Shown here one piece after another: positions 16,501 to 24,542 of a stretch of 32,609 nucleotides of DNA. A program made the position numbers and the translations under genes. Origin of the DNA: Pseudomonas sp. GM48 (GTDB lineage Bacteria; Pseudomonadota; Gammaproteobacteria; Pseudomonadales; Pseudomonadaceae); NCBI RefSeq assembly GCF_000282335.1, contig NZ_AKJM01000129.1, positions 1-32,609 of the forward strand, written 5' to 3'. The notes beneath the pieces were generated by a model. It had not been told where the DNA came from, did not search any database, and saw nothing but the letters and a program-made list of their open reading frames with translations. Numbering within the stretch: the stretch's first letter is position 1; each line of letters opens with the position of its first letter.

Positions 16501-18798
16501 ACCCCGCCATTCAGTCATGAAACGCGGCACAAAATCGGCCCATTCGGCATCGATCCGGTTACCTAAAACCCGCTCCGCACAGGCTTCGGCGTCAGCGTGG
16601 GCAGTGAAGCGTTTGATCGTGTCGATCAACGACGCGGGCAGCGTTTCGTGCTCTACGTGGAGTCTGCGCAATACGTCTTCGTGCACACCACTGACGACGG
16701 ATACTTGCTCCAGAGTGTCCTCGGAGAAATTATCCACCGAAGCTCCCAGGCGTCGGAGCAACCGGCGCTTGTCCCACTCCAGTGGCTGATCGAGTTCAGT
16801 CTTCCAGCTGCCGCTACCGTTATGCTCCAGCGGCGGCTGATACGCGTCAGGGCGGGTCGGGTGCTGGAGACGGTATTGTCCGGTGTCTGGGTCCTGCATC
16901 ACGCCATAGTAAGTGTCATCGAGTCGAAGCAGTTCCTGATCCTGATGCCGGAAAAAACCCAGTTCGCTGACCGGTGCGTCCTCGGGCAAGGTGATGGGCC
17001 GTTCATAGGGCCGCAGGTCCGGGTTCCACAACCGTTCCTGACCGTTGAACTCCACTGGCTTGAGCCCTTCGACAAAGGGCGAGACGCTGACCGGAACGGG
17101 CGTCGCGGTGGGCAAGACATGCCCGGCCCCCATGAGCGCCAACTGCGCAAAATTGATCAATACTCCGTTTATGTACCTCGAGGCCTGTTCTCTATCGCCT
17201 TTACTCCAGTCTTCGACACCCTCGCCCAATTCCGCGAGCATTTGCGCAACCATAATGGCCAGCATGGCCTCACCCAACCCCGGTATCAGCATCGCGGTGA
17301 AGTTGAAGATGTTCCAGCCGATCGACAGGTAGCTGGTCAAGCGCTTGAAGCGGGCTGTCGCATCCTCATCGTCGGTGGGCACGGCAATGAGCCGGGCATC
17401 GGCCATGATTTTATGGCGGCGCTCGATAAACAGGACTTGCCACAGATTATCGGTAATGAGATTGGTGATGGGTTCAGCGTTGGGGTTCTCGATTGCAGTC
17501 TCACGCCACCACGGCCCCATATCCAGAGGCTCGCGTTGTTGCAAGGTGAACGTTGTGAGGCGTTCTTTGACCCGAGCCAGAAAAAGCCCCTTGTCCTGCT
17601 GTGCCAGAAAGCGGCTGAAGAAGGCTTGATAGTCGGTACCGCGCAATTGCCCGATCAGCTCGGTCATGAACGCGGTCAGCGACGGGTATTCCTTTAACGG
17701 ATGTTCAGGATCTTCCGGAACATAAGCGATCAATGGGCCAGACAAACGACTTTGTTGATAAATATCGTCCCTGCGCAGCCCCTCCTCGATCACACCCTGC
17801 GGGCCATTGGCAAAGAACGCTTGCAACAGTTTGTATTGCTCGTGCTTCTGTCCAGGCAAGTAAGGGACATGGTGAGACAAGTCAATCCAGAACTTCAACG
17901 TCGCGGGGGTTAATGCTTCAATGGTTTGTTTGATTGTCGACGGTTCGCCGACAGCACTGAACAGTACAATGCCGGTCAACTTGAAGCCCATCAGCGTTAA
18001 ACGGTGGCAGTGCAAGGGCTGGTCGTAGAGCTTGATGTCGCCACGATCTTCACGTATTCCCCCTAGGCTATTGTAGGCCTGATCGCTGATATCGCCCTTT
18101 AATCGGGCTATCAGTGCCGCGACATGAAAAGCTGCTTTGTCGCTGGCAATTGAATCTTGCTGCAAGGCACGCTGCGCCTGCTCCGAGGGCGGAAACAGGA
18201 TGGATTTAAGGTGTTGCTGATAGTGCTCGCCGATGTTCAGGCTTCGGCATAAAGAGGCAAATTTTGGCAGGGATATTTCCGGAATGTGCACAAGGCCTCG
18301 ACGTGGCTCCTTGCGGTAAATACCCGAACCATTACGCCAAGCACCCTCAACGGTTTCAGACGCCTCGAAGTTATGCAATGCCGCTTCGAGCAACGTGGAC
18401 TGACGGATGCGCGTGGCACCTGTATCTATAACAAGGGCAATCTTGCTTGGCACTTCAAGTTGTACGGTCAGTTCGTTGGCTTTTGCCCTGGTATTGAAGT
18501 TTGACCGCAACAGCGATTCGACCCGGGGTTCGGCAAAGACTTTGATGTCCTGCTGCAAGTTACCCAGCGTTTTGTCCAGCACGCCTTGCCAATGCCAGCG
18601 TTCTTCAATTAATTGCTTGAGGCGTTGGCGATCGACTGGTCGCGCCCTGTTGTACCAGTCGGGCACCACCGGATTTAACCCTTGAAGTGAATTCAATCGG
18701 GACACCGAGGCATTTTTGATGGCTTCAGGTATCGCTCCGAGTACACGAGCGTAATGAACGCCGTTGTTATCAGGCTGTAACGATTCAGACGTGCTCAT
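13555..18798 (-). CDS. giant LRR / NEL-type E3 ubiquitin ligase, effector-like protein
   Basis: The protein is 1747 residues from the ATG at 18798, chosen because AGGGA at 18808-18812 lies 9 bases upstream. An ATG at 18825 and a TTG at 18852 are in-frame alternatives. The large N-terminal region resembles the dermonecrotic-toxin-like domain (DUF6543 type) of Pseudomonas. Two hydrophobic stretches at about 484-529 and 542-561 could insert in a membrane. Leucine-rich repeats run about 1214-1357 (INLHGNRLTTFP, LRSLDLSGNPLKL, LDLRNNPITRIP). The NEL domain spans about 1400-1700, with the candidate catalytic Cys1493 in ECVDGGTQLFN, where IpaH/SspH enzymes have C-x-D. No signal peptide is seen and no chaperone or secretion gene is nearby. 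NEL enzymes ubiquitinate eukaryotic proteins, so a host target is inferred; the delivery route is unknown. The frame is intact. Confidence 0.85.
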   Translation of the reverse strand: MSTSESLQPDNNGVHYARVLGAIPEAIKNASVSRLNSLQGLNPVVPDWYNRARPVDRQRLKQLIEERWHWQGVLDKTLGNLQQDIKVFAEPRVESLLRSNFNTRAKANELTVQLEVPSKIALVIDTGATRIRQSTLLEAALHNFEASETVEGAWRNGSGIYRKEPRRGLVHIPEISLPKFASLCRSLNIGEHYQQHLKSILFPPSEQAQRALQQDSIASDKAAFHVAALIARLKGDISDQAYNSLGGIREDRGDIKLYDQPLHCHRLTLMGFKLTGIVLFSAVGEPSTIKQTIEALTPATLKFWIDLSHHVPYLPGQKHEQYKLLQAFFANGPQGVIEEGLRRDDIYQQSRLSGPLIAYVPEDPEHPLKEYPSLTAFMTELIGQLRGTDYQAFFSRFLAQQDKGLFLARVKERLTTFTLQQREPLDMGPWWRETAIENPNAEPITNLITDNLWQVLFIERRHKIMADARLIAVPTDDEDATARFKRLTSYLSIGWNIFNFTAMLIPGLGEAMLAIMVAQMLAELGEGVEDWSKGDREQASRYINGVLINFAQLALMGAGHVLPTATPVPVSVSPFVEGLKPVEFNGQERLWNPDLRPYERPITLPEDAPVSELGFFRHQDQELLRLDDTYYGVMQDPDTGQYRLQHPTRPDAYQPPLEHNGSGSWKTELDQPLEWDKRRLLRRLGASVDNFSEDTLEQVSVVSGVHEDVLRRLHVEHETLPASLIDTIKRFTAHADAEACAERVLGNRIDAEWADFVPRFMTEWRGWPEGKAIEVFNGPDLSGPSIKEGFGSARPEHTLQMTRAELVAGQLPERVVAFLDEHELHEVLGGWLGGDRQARIQAVRELFGRQAGKFRKKLFDSLYSRREYSTDPRVQQLKSVYPDLSTSMAEEVLRHAKPADLQHLSEKQRASLNLAQWVRQGQQQERLARAYEGLYLEKLYNADTTRLILHSLESLPGWPKDLLLEIREFGSQGRLSDSIGPADAPIRKVLIIGDDGQFETRDELDQHLHGEDTLYAAVLHALPDAQRTALGFDIHEAERLENLIKAHPLARDRFAPVLLDNPVLKPSYDPAVMRLRGGMQGYAQQVPHGLGLRRRARSLYPGFTQAQVEALLTGFTHDGGSVHAGLGALEAEFNQLNRALQRWLNSPTDAFRLSAQGTAQWQSRNQLYKAIKQCWRRTGPAGAEAPGVVLPQALLLNDVPMMGRHLATLPKLEANFDHVTVLSLANGELDSGHESFLAPFRRVRQINLHGNRLTTFPSVLSEMRHLTDLYLPDNRIELDVLAVDRLKKMTRLRSLDLSGNPLKLAPDVSQMPGLQTLQLSETGLDSWPVGLFAQPRPHNIYLDLRNNPITRIPDVAPGSFRAELLARTVISREPRWLSPQSLDTLRLYIESVGMDPERPYPPRGTLDSVEWIQGLTESQWLARQDIWFKVEDEFDSLAFFNEIRKLTQSADFTAGGDYRTDLTAKVWRMLEAMAEDSELRVRLFNEAAAPTECVDGGTQLFNAMGVQVLIHEAYALGPVDLIEAQLLELAVGKSRLDELGAIARQRVAARLSEGERFRRVDELGNVTGTIDEVEVHLAYMTDLAERLDLPWQARGMQFRKIAGVSRQMIDAAFERIVALEEGDLLVDRLLDQPVWMTWLESAHTEELHGLKREMDATIELQDALQRRLEEAALAPQARADLEAEIEALCRKLGKSEDDYANGRLMSDDEYVQALSDIDQRFKQRVQALTRQAMERVRLPRLERPFRQ

Positions 18799-19066
18799 TG
18801 AGTTGCTTCCCTGCAAATCAGACATGTGTTTATCACTGCCAATAAGAAGCAAACAGCTTATTCGTCATGGCCTAAAACAAAAGACCAAATAACTGTTCGA
18901 CGAACGGGCTGAAAGTGCCGGACCGTTCGAGAATCAAGGTGCCGACGATATATAAATACCTCCCTACAATCAGCCATCTGTGCGTCAGCATGAGCGGTCG
19001 TGTTTTTTCCGTCAAAAAGACTACTATTCGAATCGCTGCCCATCGATTCCAGCTCAGGAACTCGCC
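18799..19066. other. divergent intergenic region between the NEL gene and the kinase gene
   Basis: 268 bases carry the promoters of both genes. GTTCGACGAAC at 18895-18905 is a perfect 5+1+5 palindrome that could be an operator. The stretch is more A/T-rich than its surroundings, with TATATAAATACC near 18949-18960. I saw no sigma-54 site and no HrpL-type box (GGAACC...CCAC) facing the NEL gene. Confidence 0.45.
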
Positions 19067-20194
19067 ATGCGCCTATCCGACTTCATCGTGTTACACGTTG
19101 ATCGCATCGTCGATGAATGGGAGCAGTTCGCCAAAACCATCACCCCCGCCGCAGAAACCATGGATCGCGCCGCGCTGCGCGACCACGCAAAATCGATCCT
19201 GCTAGCCGCCGCGCGCGACATGACCAAGCCGCAAACCGCCAGTGAACAAGCCGCCAAGGCACGCGGCGAAGGACCGGAAAAAACCCCGAGCCTGGACCAG
19301 GCCGGCGCCAGCCATGGCGAATTGCGCCATACCGTGGGTTTTGATCTGGTGCAGATGACCAGCGAATTTCGTCATTTGCGCGCCTGTGTGATTCGCCTGT
19401 GGGTCGACAGCCTGCAATCGCCTGACCTGGTCTACTTCCAGGACATGATTCGTTTCAACGAGGCCATCGACGAAGCCCTTGCCGAATCCACCGCCACCTA
19501 CGCCGAACAGGTCAACCGCTCGCGGGACATTTTTCTGGCAATCCTCGGCCATGACCTGCGCGCCCCCTTGCAGGCGGTGAGCATGTCCACCGAAATACTG
19601 CTACGCAAAACCGCGCTGGAAGGTGATGCGCTCAGGTGCGCGATCAATATCCAGCGCAGCACCGGGCACCTGGCAGTGATGGTCGGGGATTTACTGGAAC
19701 TGGTGCGCAGCCGCCTGGGCAAACACCTGCCGGTCGAGGCGACGCCCATGGACCTGGCCGAAGCGGCGCGGGAAGCGATTGCCCGGGCCTGTGCCGGTCA
19801 ACCGGAATGCGATCCAAACTTTGATGTACAGGGTGACACCTGCGGCATCTGGGACCCGCGCAGGCTCGATCAGATGCTGCAAAACCTGATCGGCAACGCC
19901 TTGCAGCACGGCTCAAGCAAACGTGAAGTGACGTTGACCCTCAAGGGCGAGGCCGACAGCGTTCGACTGACCGTGCACAACGACGGCACCCCGATTCCCG
20001 TCGACGCGATCCCGACGATTTTCGACCCGCTGGTGCGCAGCGCCAGCGAAGAACTCGGCGAGCCCTCTACCAGCCTCGGACTGGGGCTGTTTATCGTCAA
20101 GGAAGTGGTCGACGCCCATCAGGGAACGATTGAAGTCAGCTCCAATGAGAGCGATGGCACGACGTTTACCGTGGTGTTGCCGAGGAAAGTCTAG
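19067..20194 (+). CDS. soluble sensor histidine kinase with RsbRD-like N-terminal domain
   Basis: A 375-residue kinase without membrane segments, so it should sense a cytoplasmic signal. The start at 19067 is chosen for CAGGAA 7 bases upstream and the natural N-terminus MRLSDFIVLHVDRIVDEW. The frame is open further upstream but without support. Residues 1-150 resemble the RsbRD N-terminal helical domain. The H-box GHDLRAPLQ has phospho-acceptor His162, the N-box LIGNALQHG has Asn277, and the ATP lid shows NDGTPIP near 305-311 and SLGLGLFIVKE near 337-346. No response regulator lies beside it, so it is an orphan here. It is divergent from the NEL effector gene, whose control it might serve. 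Confidence 0.88.
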   Translation: MRLSDFIVLHVDRIVDEWEQFAKTITPAAETMDRAALRDHAKSILLAAARDMTKPQTASEQAAKARGEGPEKTPSLDQAGASHGELRHTVGFDLVQMTSEFRHLRACVIRLWVDSLQSPDLVYFQDMIRFNEAIDEALAESTATYAEQVNRSRDIFLAILGHDLRAPLQAVSMSTEILLRKTALEGDALRCAINIQRSTGHLAVMVGDLLELVRSRLGKHLPVEATPMDLAEAAREAIARACAGQPECDPNFDVQGDTCGIWDPRRLDQMLQNLIGNALQHGSSKREVTLTLKGEADSVRLTVHNDGTPIPVDAIPTIFDPLVRSASEELGEPSTSLGLGLFIVKEVVDAHQGTIEVSSNESDGTTFTVVLPRKV

Positions 20195-20216
20195 ACGCTT
20201 GCTGAGGGGCGGCTTT

Positions 20217-20353
20217 TGTGGCGAGGGAGCTTGCTCCCGCTCGAGCGCGAAGCGGTCGCAAGCCCTGCAATTGCGCTGAACCTGTTGAAATGTGCTGACT
20301 CGATATTTTTGGGGCTGCTGCGCAGCCCAGCGGGAGCAAGCTCCCTCGCCACA
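20217..20353. repeat. REP doublet, family B, between convergent genes
   Basis: Inverted arms TGTGGCGAGGGAGC... and ...GCTCCCTCGCCACA, with a longer middle (137 bases overall) than the other family B copies. It lies between the kinase stop (20194) and the cbpM stop (20375), which converge, and its hairpins may end both transcripts. Confidence 0.88.
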
Positions 20354-20374
20354 GGGTGGGTGTCACTCTTTGAG

Positions 20375-20680
20375 TTACTCCACCAACAACCGCCCCAATC
20401 GCTGCTTGAGCATGCGGTTCTCGGCCCGCAGTTGCTGGACTTCTTCGAGCAGGTCCAGCGCCAGGGCGACGCCTTCCCATTCCAGGTCAAGGTCGCGCCG
20501 CAGCTTGGCCGCGCGCTTGGCCAGGGTCAGCTCGTAGTCGTTGAAAACCCAGTCCTTGGGCTGAGCACCCTGAGGTTCAAGGATGCCGTGTTCGACGATT
20601 TCGATCACGTAGGCGTCCGACAGCTCGGTCGCCTCACAGAATTCTGCCATGTCCAGTTGAACGATCAGGGGACTGCTCAT
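20375..20680 (-). CDS. cbpM: chaperone modulator CbpM
   Basis: CbpM binds the J domain of CbpA and inhibits its co-chaperone and DNA-binding action. The 101-residue product begins MSSPLIVQLDMAEFCEATELSDAY and has a C-terminal helix rich in heptads (LLEEVQQLRAENRMLKQRL, about 76-94). This fits a coiled coil. AAGGAG lies 9 bases before the ATG. It follows cbpA on the same strand with 27 bases between, the usual cbpA-cbpM operon order. Length matches the family. Confidence 0.92.
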   Translation of the reverse strand: MSSPLIVQLDMAEFCEATELSDAYVIEIVEHGILEPQGAQPKDWVFNDYELTLAKRAAKLRRDLDLEWEGVALALDLLEEVQQLRAENRMLKQRLGRLLVE

Positions 20681-20707
20681 TGTCAGTGACTCCTTGGTTC
20701 TAAGGGA

Positions 20708-21655
20708 TCAAAAATGCTCTCGCGGGTTGAACGCGGCTTTTTTCGCCAGCTCCTGCCACAGGGCCTTGATGTCATCGTCGGATTTTTTCGGCATCACGGC
20801 CTTCAATTGCACGAACAGGTAACCGCGCTCACCGGCCTTATTCATCAGGCCGTGGCCCTTGGCGCGCATGCGCTGCCCATTCTGGCTGCCGGCCGGCACC
20901 TTGAGGTTGATCTTGCCGGTCAGGGTCGGCACGGCGACTTCGGCGCCCAGCGCCAGCTCCCACGGTGCCAGTGGCAAGGTGATGATCAGGTTCTCGCCTT
21001 CGACGTCGAATTTCGGGTGCGGTGCAAAACGGATCGTCAGGTATAGGTCGCCATTGGCCCCGCCACCCACACCCGGAGCGCCCTGCCCCTTGAGGCGAAT
21101 ACGCTCGCCGTCGGCCACGCCGGCGGGGATCTTCACGTTCAGGCTTTTACTGGTGTTGCTCACATGCTGGCCGGCCGCGTTGTACTGCGGCACCTGGAAG
21201 GTGACCTTCTTCGATTCGGTCGACAGTGTTTCTTCGAGAAAAACCCCAAGTTCCATTTCCACGTCTTGCCCTCGACGTCCGGTGCTGCGACGCGACTGTC
21301 CTCCACCACCAAACCCAGGCCCACGGTTGCCGAAGATCGAACTGAAAAAGTCCGAAAAATCGCCCGTGTCCTGACCGCCGCCACCGAAACCGCCACGGCT
21401 TTGCCAGCCTGGTGGTCCCTGGAACGGCTGGCCGTGCTGGCCATAGCGGCGCAAGTCATCGTATTCAGCGCGTTTGTCGGCGCTTTTCAATGCCTCATAA
21501 GCTTCCGAGGCGTCCTTGAACTTCGCCTCTGCATCCTTTTCCTTGCTGACATCGGGGTGGTATTTGCGCGCCAGCTTGCGATAGGCGGCCTTGATCGCCT
21601 TATCGTCTGCGGTCGGCTCCACACCGAGAATCTTGTAATAGTCTTTGAAGTCCAT
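20708..21655 (-). CDS. cbpA: curved-DNA-binding J-domain co-chaperone CbpA
   Basis: CbpA is a DnaJ-like co-chaperone of DnaK that also binds curved DNA. I chose the ATG at 21655 (315 residues, MDFKDYYKILGVEP), which matches the E. coli start; an ATG five codons upstream is in frame. The J domain covers about 5-69 with HPD at 33-35. A Gly/Phe-rich linker follows (RGGFGGGGQDTGDFSDFFSSIFG pieces, about 80-115). The C-terminal substrate-binding domains run to the end, and the DnaJ zinc-finger cysteines are absent, as expected. A sigma-32-like promoter lies about 175 bases upstream. Operon with cbpM downstream. Confidence 0.95.
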   Translation of the reverse strand: MDFKDYYKILGVEPTADDKAIKAAYRKLARKYHPDVSKEKDAEAKFKDASEAYEALKSADKRAEYDDLRRYGQHGQPFQGPPGWQSRGGFGGGGQDTGDFSDFFSSIFGNRGPGFGGGGQSRRSTGRRGQDVEMELGVFLEETLSTESKKVTFQVPQYNAAGQHVSNTSKSLNVKIPAGVADGERIRLKGQGAPGVGGGANGDLYLTIRFAPHPKFDVEGENLIITLPLAPWELALGAEVAVPTLTGKINLKVPAGSQNGQRMRAKGHGLMNKAGERGYLFVQLKAVMPKKSDDDIKALWQELAKKAAFNPREHF

Positions 21656-21829
21656 CGCGGGAATCACCATCCGTTATCAAATCGCGCCACGGGCCACAGC
21701 ATGCGCTTGTTTGCAGCCATTGGTCTGACCGATCTCAAGTTTGTGACCGGGCGGCGCGGCAGAAGTTTATCGGCAGCAGGCGGGGCTTCTTGCGAGCTCT
21801 CCCTCGGCTGTCCGGTTGATGCAGGGTAG

Positions 21830-21856
21830 TTTGGGGGTGATGCTTCGTCTTTCAAG
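21830..21856 (-). promoter_or_regulatory. sigma-32 (heat-shock) promoter facing cbpA
   Basis: Read on the minus strand, CTTGAAA (21856-21850) is followed after 13 bases by CCCCAAA (21836-21830). This matches the RpoH consensus CTTGAAA-N11-16-CCCCATNT closely. Transcription would run toward cbpA with a leader of roughly 165 bases. It suggests heat-shock control, different from the stationary-phase control known for E. coli cbpA. Confidence 0.65.
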
Positions 21857-21951
21857 GATCGTCAGGCGAGATTTAGCAGATAACCGGCCTTCGAATCTGT
21901 CGCGCACTGGCATACACTGCGCGGCCGTTTTTTAACCGGAACCTGAAAGAC

Positions 21952-23226
21952 ATGAACAACGCATCTCCAGCCCGTGCCGTGGGTATCGACTTTGGCACGT
22001 CCAACTCCACCGTCGGCTGGCTGCGCCCCGGCATGGAAACGCTGATCGCGCTGGAGGACGACAAGATCACCCTGCCGTCGGTGGTCTTCTTCAACATCGA
22101 AGAACGCCGCCCGGTTTACGGCCGACTGGCGCTGCACGAGTATCTGGAAGGTTATGAAGGCCGCCTGATGCGCTCGCTCAAGAGCCTGCTGGGTTCCAAG
22201 CTGATCAAGCACGACACCAGCGTCCTCGGCACGGCGATGCCGTTCAAGGACTTGCTCGGGCTGTTCATCGGCCAGCTCAAGAGCCGTGCCGAGGCCGCCG
22301 CCGGTCGGGAATTCGAAGAAGTGGTGCTGGGTCGCCCGGTGTTCTTTGTCGATGACGATCCGATGGCCGACAAGGAAGCCGAAGACACCCTGATCGACGT
22401 GGCCCGCAAGATCGGTTTCAAGGAAGTTTCGTTCCAGTTCGAACCGATTGCCGCGGCATTCGACTACGAGTCGACCATCGAGAAAGAAGAGCTGGTATTG
22501 ATCGTCGACATCGGCGGTGGTACGTCCGACTTCTCCCTGGTACGCCTGTCGCCGGAGCGTCGCGCTGTGGATAACCGCCAGGACGACATCCTCGCCACCG
22601 GCGGCGTGCACATCGGCGGGACCGACTTCGACAAACAACTCTCGCTGGCCGGCCTGATGCCACTGTTCGGCTACGGCAGCCGGATGAAGAGCGGCGCCTA
22701 CATGCCCACCAGCCACCACATGAACCTGGCGACCTGGCACACCATCAACTCGGTGTACTCGCAGAAATCGCAACTGGCCCTGGGCAGCATGCGCTACGAC
22801 ATCGAAGACACTGGCGGCATCGATCGCCTGTTCAAGCTGATCGAACAGCGCGCCGGGCACTGGCTGGCGATGGAAGTGGAAGAAACCAAGATCCAGCTGA
22901 CCCACGCCGACAACCGCCACGTGCCACTGGACCGCATTGAAGCCGGCCTGAGCGTGGACTTGAGCCGTGCGCTGTTCGAGTCGGCCATCGACAACCTGCT
23001 GGAGCGGGTGCGCAACAGCGTCACCCAACTGCTGGCAAACGCCGATGTGCGGGTCGATCAGGTCGATACGGTGTTCTTCACCGGCGGTTCGAGCGGCATT
23101 CCGGCGTTGCGCAACAGCGTCTCGGCGATGCTGCCGAAGGCGCGGCATGTGGAAGGGAACATCTTTGGCAGTATCGGTAGCGGTCTGGCGATCGAGGCTG
23201 CAAAACGTTACGGCTCGATGGACTGA
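21952..23226 (+). CDS. yegD: YegD-type Hsp70 family protein
   Basis: An Hsp70-like ATPase of 424 residues that lacks the substrate-binding domain of DnaK, as in E. coli YegD. Phosphate-1 motif DFGTSNS is at 13-19, phosphate-2 VDIGGGTSDF at 185-194 and the adenosine motif VFFTGGSSGIPALR near 372-385. An insert at about 235-275 (MKSGAYMPTSHHMNLATW) is typical of this branch. Function is unproven; an ATP-driven chaperone-like role in the cytoplasm is inferred. It is divergent from the cbpA-cbpM operon, so the locus groups an Hsp70 relative with a J protein. The ribosome site is weak. The gene ends just before a REP doublet. Confidence 0.9.
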   Translation: MNNASPARAVGIDFGTSNSTVGWLRPGMETLIALEDDKITLPSVVFFNIEERRPVYGRLALHEYLEGYEGRLMRSLKSLLGSKLIKHDTSVLGTAMPFKDLLGLFIGQLKSRAEAAAGREFEEVVLGRPVFFVDDDPMADKEAEDTLIDVARKIGFKEVSFQFEPIAAAFDYESTIEKEELVLIVDIGGGTSDFSLVRLSPERRAVDNRQDDILATGGVHIGGTDFDKQLSLAGLMPLFGYGSRMKSGAYMPTSHHMNLATWHTINSVYSQKSQLALGSMRYDIEDTGGIDRLFKLIEQRAGHWLAMEVEETKIQLTHADNRHVPLDRIEAGLSVDLSRALFESAIDNLLERVRNSVTQLLANADVRVDQVDTVFFTGGSSGIPALRNSVSAMLPKARHVEGNIFGSIGSGLAIEAAKRYGSMD

Positions 23227-23236
23227 TCCGAAACCC

Positions 23237-23340
23237 TGTGGCGAGGGAGCTTGCTCCCGCTGGGTCGCGAAGCGGCCCCCTTATCCCTAATAAGCGAGGG
23301 CCTGCTACGCAGTCCAGCGGGAGCAAGCTCCCTCGCCACA
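23237..23340. repeat. REP doublet, family B, between convergent genes
   Basis: Inverted arms TGTGGCGAGGGAGC... (23237) and ...GCTCCCTCGCCACA (23340). It lies between the yegD stop and the stop of the convergent AI-2E family gene and is the only visible candidate for ending both. Confidence 0.9.
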
Positions 23341-23369
23341 ATTGAATCAACAGCGGGATCAGCAGCCGG

Positions 23370-24383
23370 TCAAACCATCCCCACCTGCTTCAACTCGCTC
23401 TTCAGATACGCGTAGTAAATCGGCCCCGCCACCACCCCCGGCAGGCCGAACGCGGCTTCGAACACCAGCATCGCCAGCAGCAACTCCCACGACTTGGCAC
23501 TGATCTGCCCGCCGACGATGCGCGCGTTGAGGAAGTATTCGAGCTTGTGGATAAAAATCAGGTAACCCAGCGCCGCCACGGCAACCCAGATCGACAGCGA
23601 CAGACCGACAATGGTGATCAGGGTGTTGGACATCAAATTACCGATCACCGGCAGCAGGCCGAGCAGGAACGTCAGCACGATCAGGGTTTTGGTCAGCGGC
23701 AGCTTGATGCCGAACATCGGCAGGATCACCGCCAGGAAAATCCCGGTGAAGAAGGTATTGAGCAGGGAAATCTTGATCTGGGCGAACACGATGTTGCGAA
23801 ACGCCTGGACCAGCAGGTGCAGACGATCAAACAGCGCCGCCGCCAGCGGTTTGCGTTTGGTCAGGTCGGGCACGCGCTGCAATGCAATGATCGCGCCCAG
23901 CACCATGCCGATCAGCAAGGTCACGAACATGTGCGCCGCGTCCTTGCCCACCAGCTGCAACTCGCTGAGGTGCTTGCTGACCCATTCGCCAATCGCCACG
24001 CGAAATTCAGCGGCACTGGCCGGCAGATAGGCGTCGATGAACGGCGGCAGTTGCCCGCGCGCGCGGTCGACCACGCCCATGAACTTGTCGAGGGAAGCGC
24101 CGGGGTTTTCCGCCTCGTGCAGCAGGAAGCTGAAGGCACCGGCAAAGATCAGCGACAGCACGCTGACAATCAGAGTCCCCAGCAACGCCACCGCCAGCCA
24201 GCGCGCGCGCCGGCCTTCGATCAACCGTTGCAGTTGCGGGGTGAGCATGTTGACCAGTTCGAACACCAGCAACCCGGCGAGCAGGCTCGGCAGCAACCGC
24301 AGCGGCAGGACCAGCAGCAGCCCGCCAAAAATGATGACCCAGCTGATGACCAGCAAAATTTGACGCTGAGAAAACGTTGGCAT
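23370..24383 (-). CDS. AI-2E family transporter (PerM-like membrane protein)
   Basis: A 337-residue inner-membrane protein of the AI-2E/UPF0118 family. Hydrophobic helices cluster at the N-terminus (two pairs within the first 95 residues), then comes a soluble stretch of about 60 residues. A C-terminal bundle follows, with the family pieces LLGLLPVIGNLMSNTLI and FGLPGVVAGPIYYAYLKSEL. GAGG lies 5 bases before the ATG. Family members include TqsA, linked to AI-2 export, and Na+/H+ antiporters, so the substrate cannot be named. It stands alone, with REP elements on both sides. Confidence 0.9.
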   Translation of the reverse strand: MPTFSQRQILLVISWVIIFGGLLLVLPLRLLPSLLAGLLVFELVNMLTPQLQRLIEGRRARWLAVALLGTLIVSVLSLIFAGAFSFLLHEAENPGASLDKFMGVVDRARGQLPPFIDAYLPASAAEFRVAIGEWVSKHLSELQLVGKDAAHMFVTLLIGMVLGAIIALQRVPDLTKRKPLAAALFDRLHLLVQAFRNIVFAQIKISLLNTFFTGIFLAVILPMFGIKLPLTKTLIVLTFLLGLLPVIGNLMSNTLITIVGLSLSIWVAVAALGYLIFIHKLEYFLNARIVGGQISAKSWELLLAMLVFEAAFGLPGVVAGPIYYAYLKSELKQVGMV

Positions 24384-24470
24384 ACAGCCTCAAAAACGAA
24401 CGGCGTAAAAAGGATTGGCAGTCTGCCAGCGATCCGGTGCGAGCACTAGGATTGTGTGGGGCGACCTTAG

Positions 24471-24498
24471 TGGGGTGGCCACTCGAGTGCGAGCCCCA
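24471..24498. other. interrupted palindrome upstream of the AI-2E family gene
   Basis: TGGGG (24471-24475) and CCCCA (24494-24498) flank a perfect ACTCGAGT palindrome (24481-24488). It lies about 90-115 bases before the AI-2E family start in a 273-base region that otherwise holds a REP doublet. It may be an operator; the evidence is symmetry only. Confidence 0.35.
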
Positions 24499-24542
24499 TC
24501 GCGGATCGTCGTACACATATCTGAAAATCACCATCAATCAAA

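Noticed and set aside
16597..17697. 366-codon open frame antisense to the NEL gene
   Set aside because: It is a shadow of the intact NEL frame, with no start signal and no recognisable domain.
18799..18960. HrpL-type box upstream of the NEL gene
   Set aside because: No GGAACC...CCAC pair with correct spacing was found on the minus strand.
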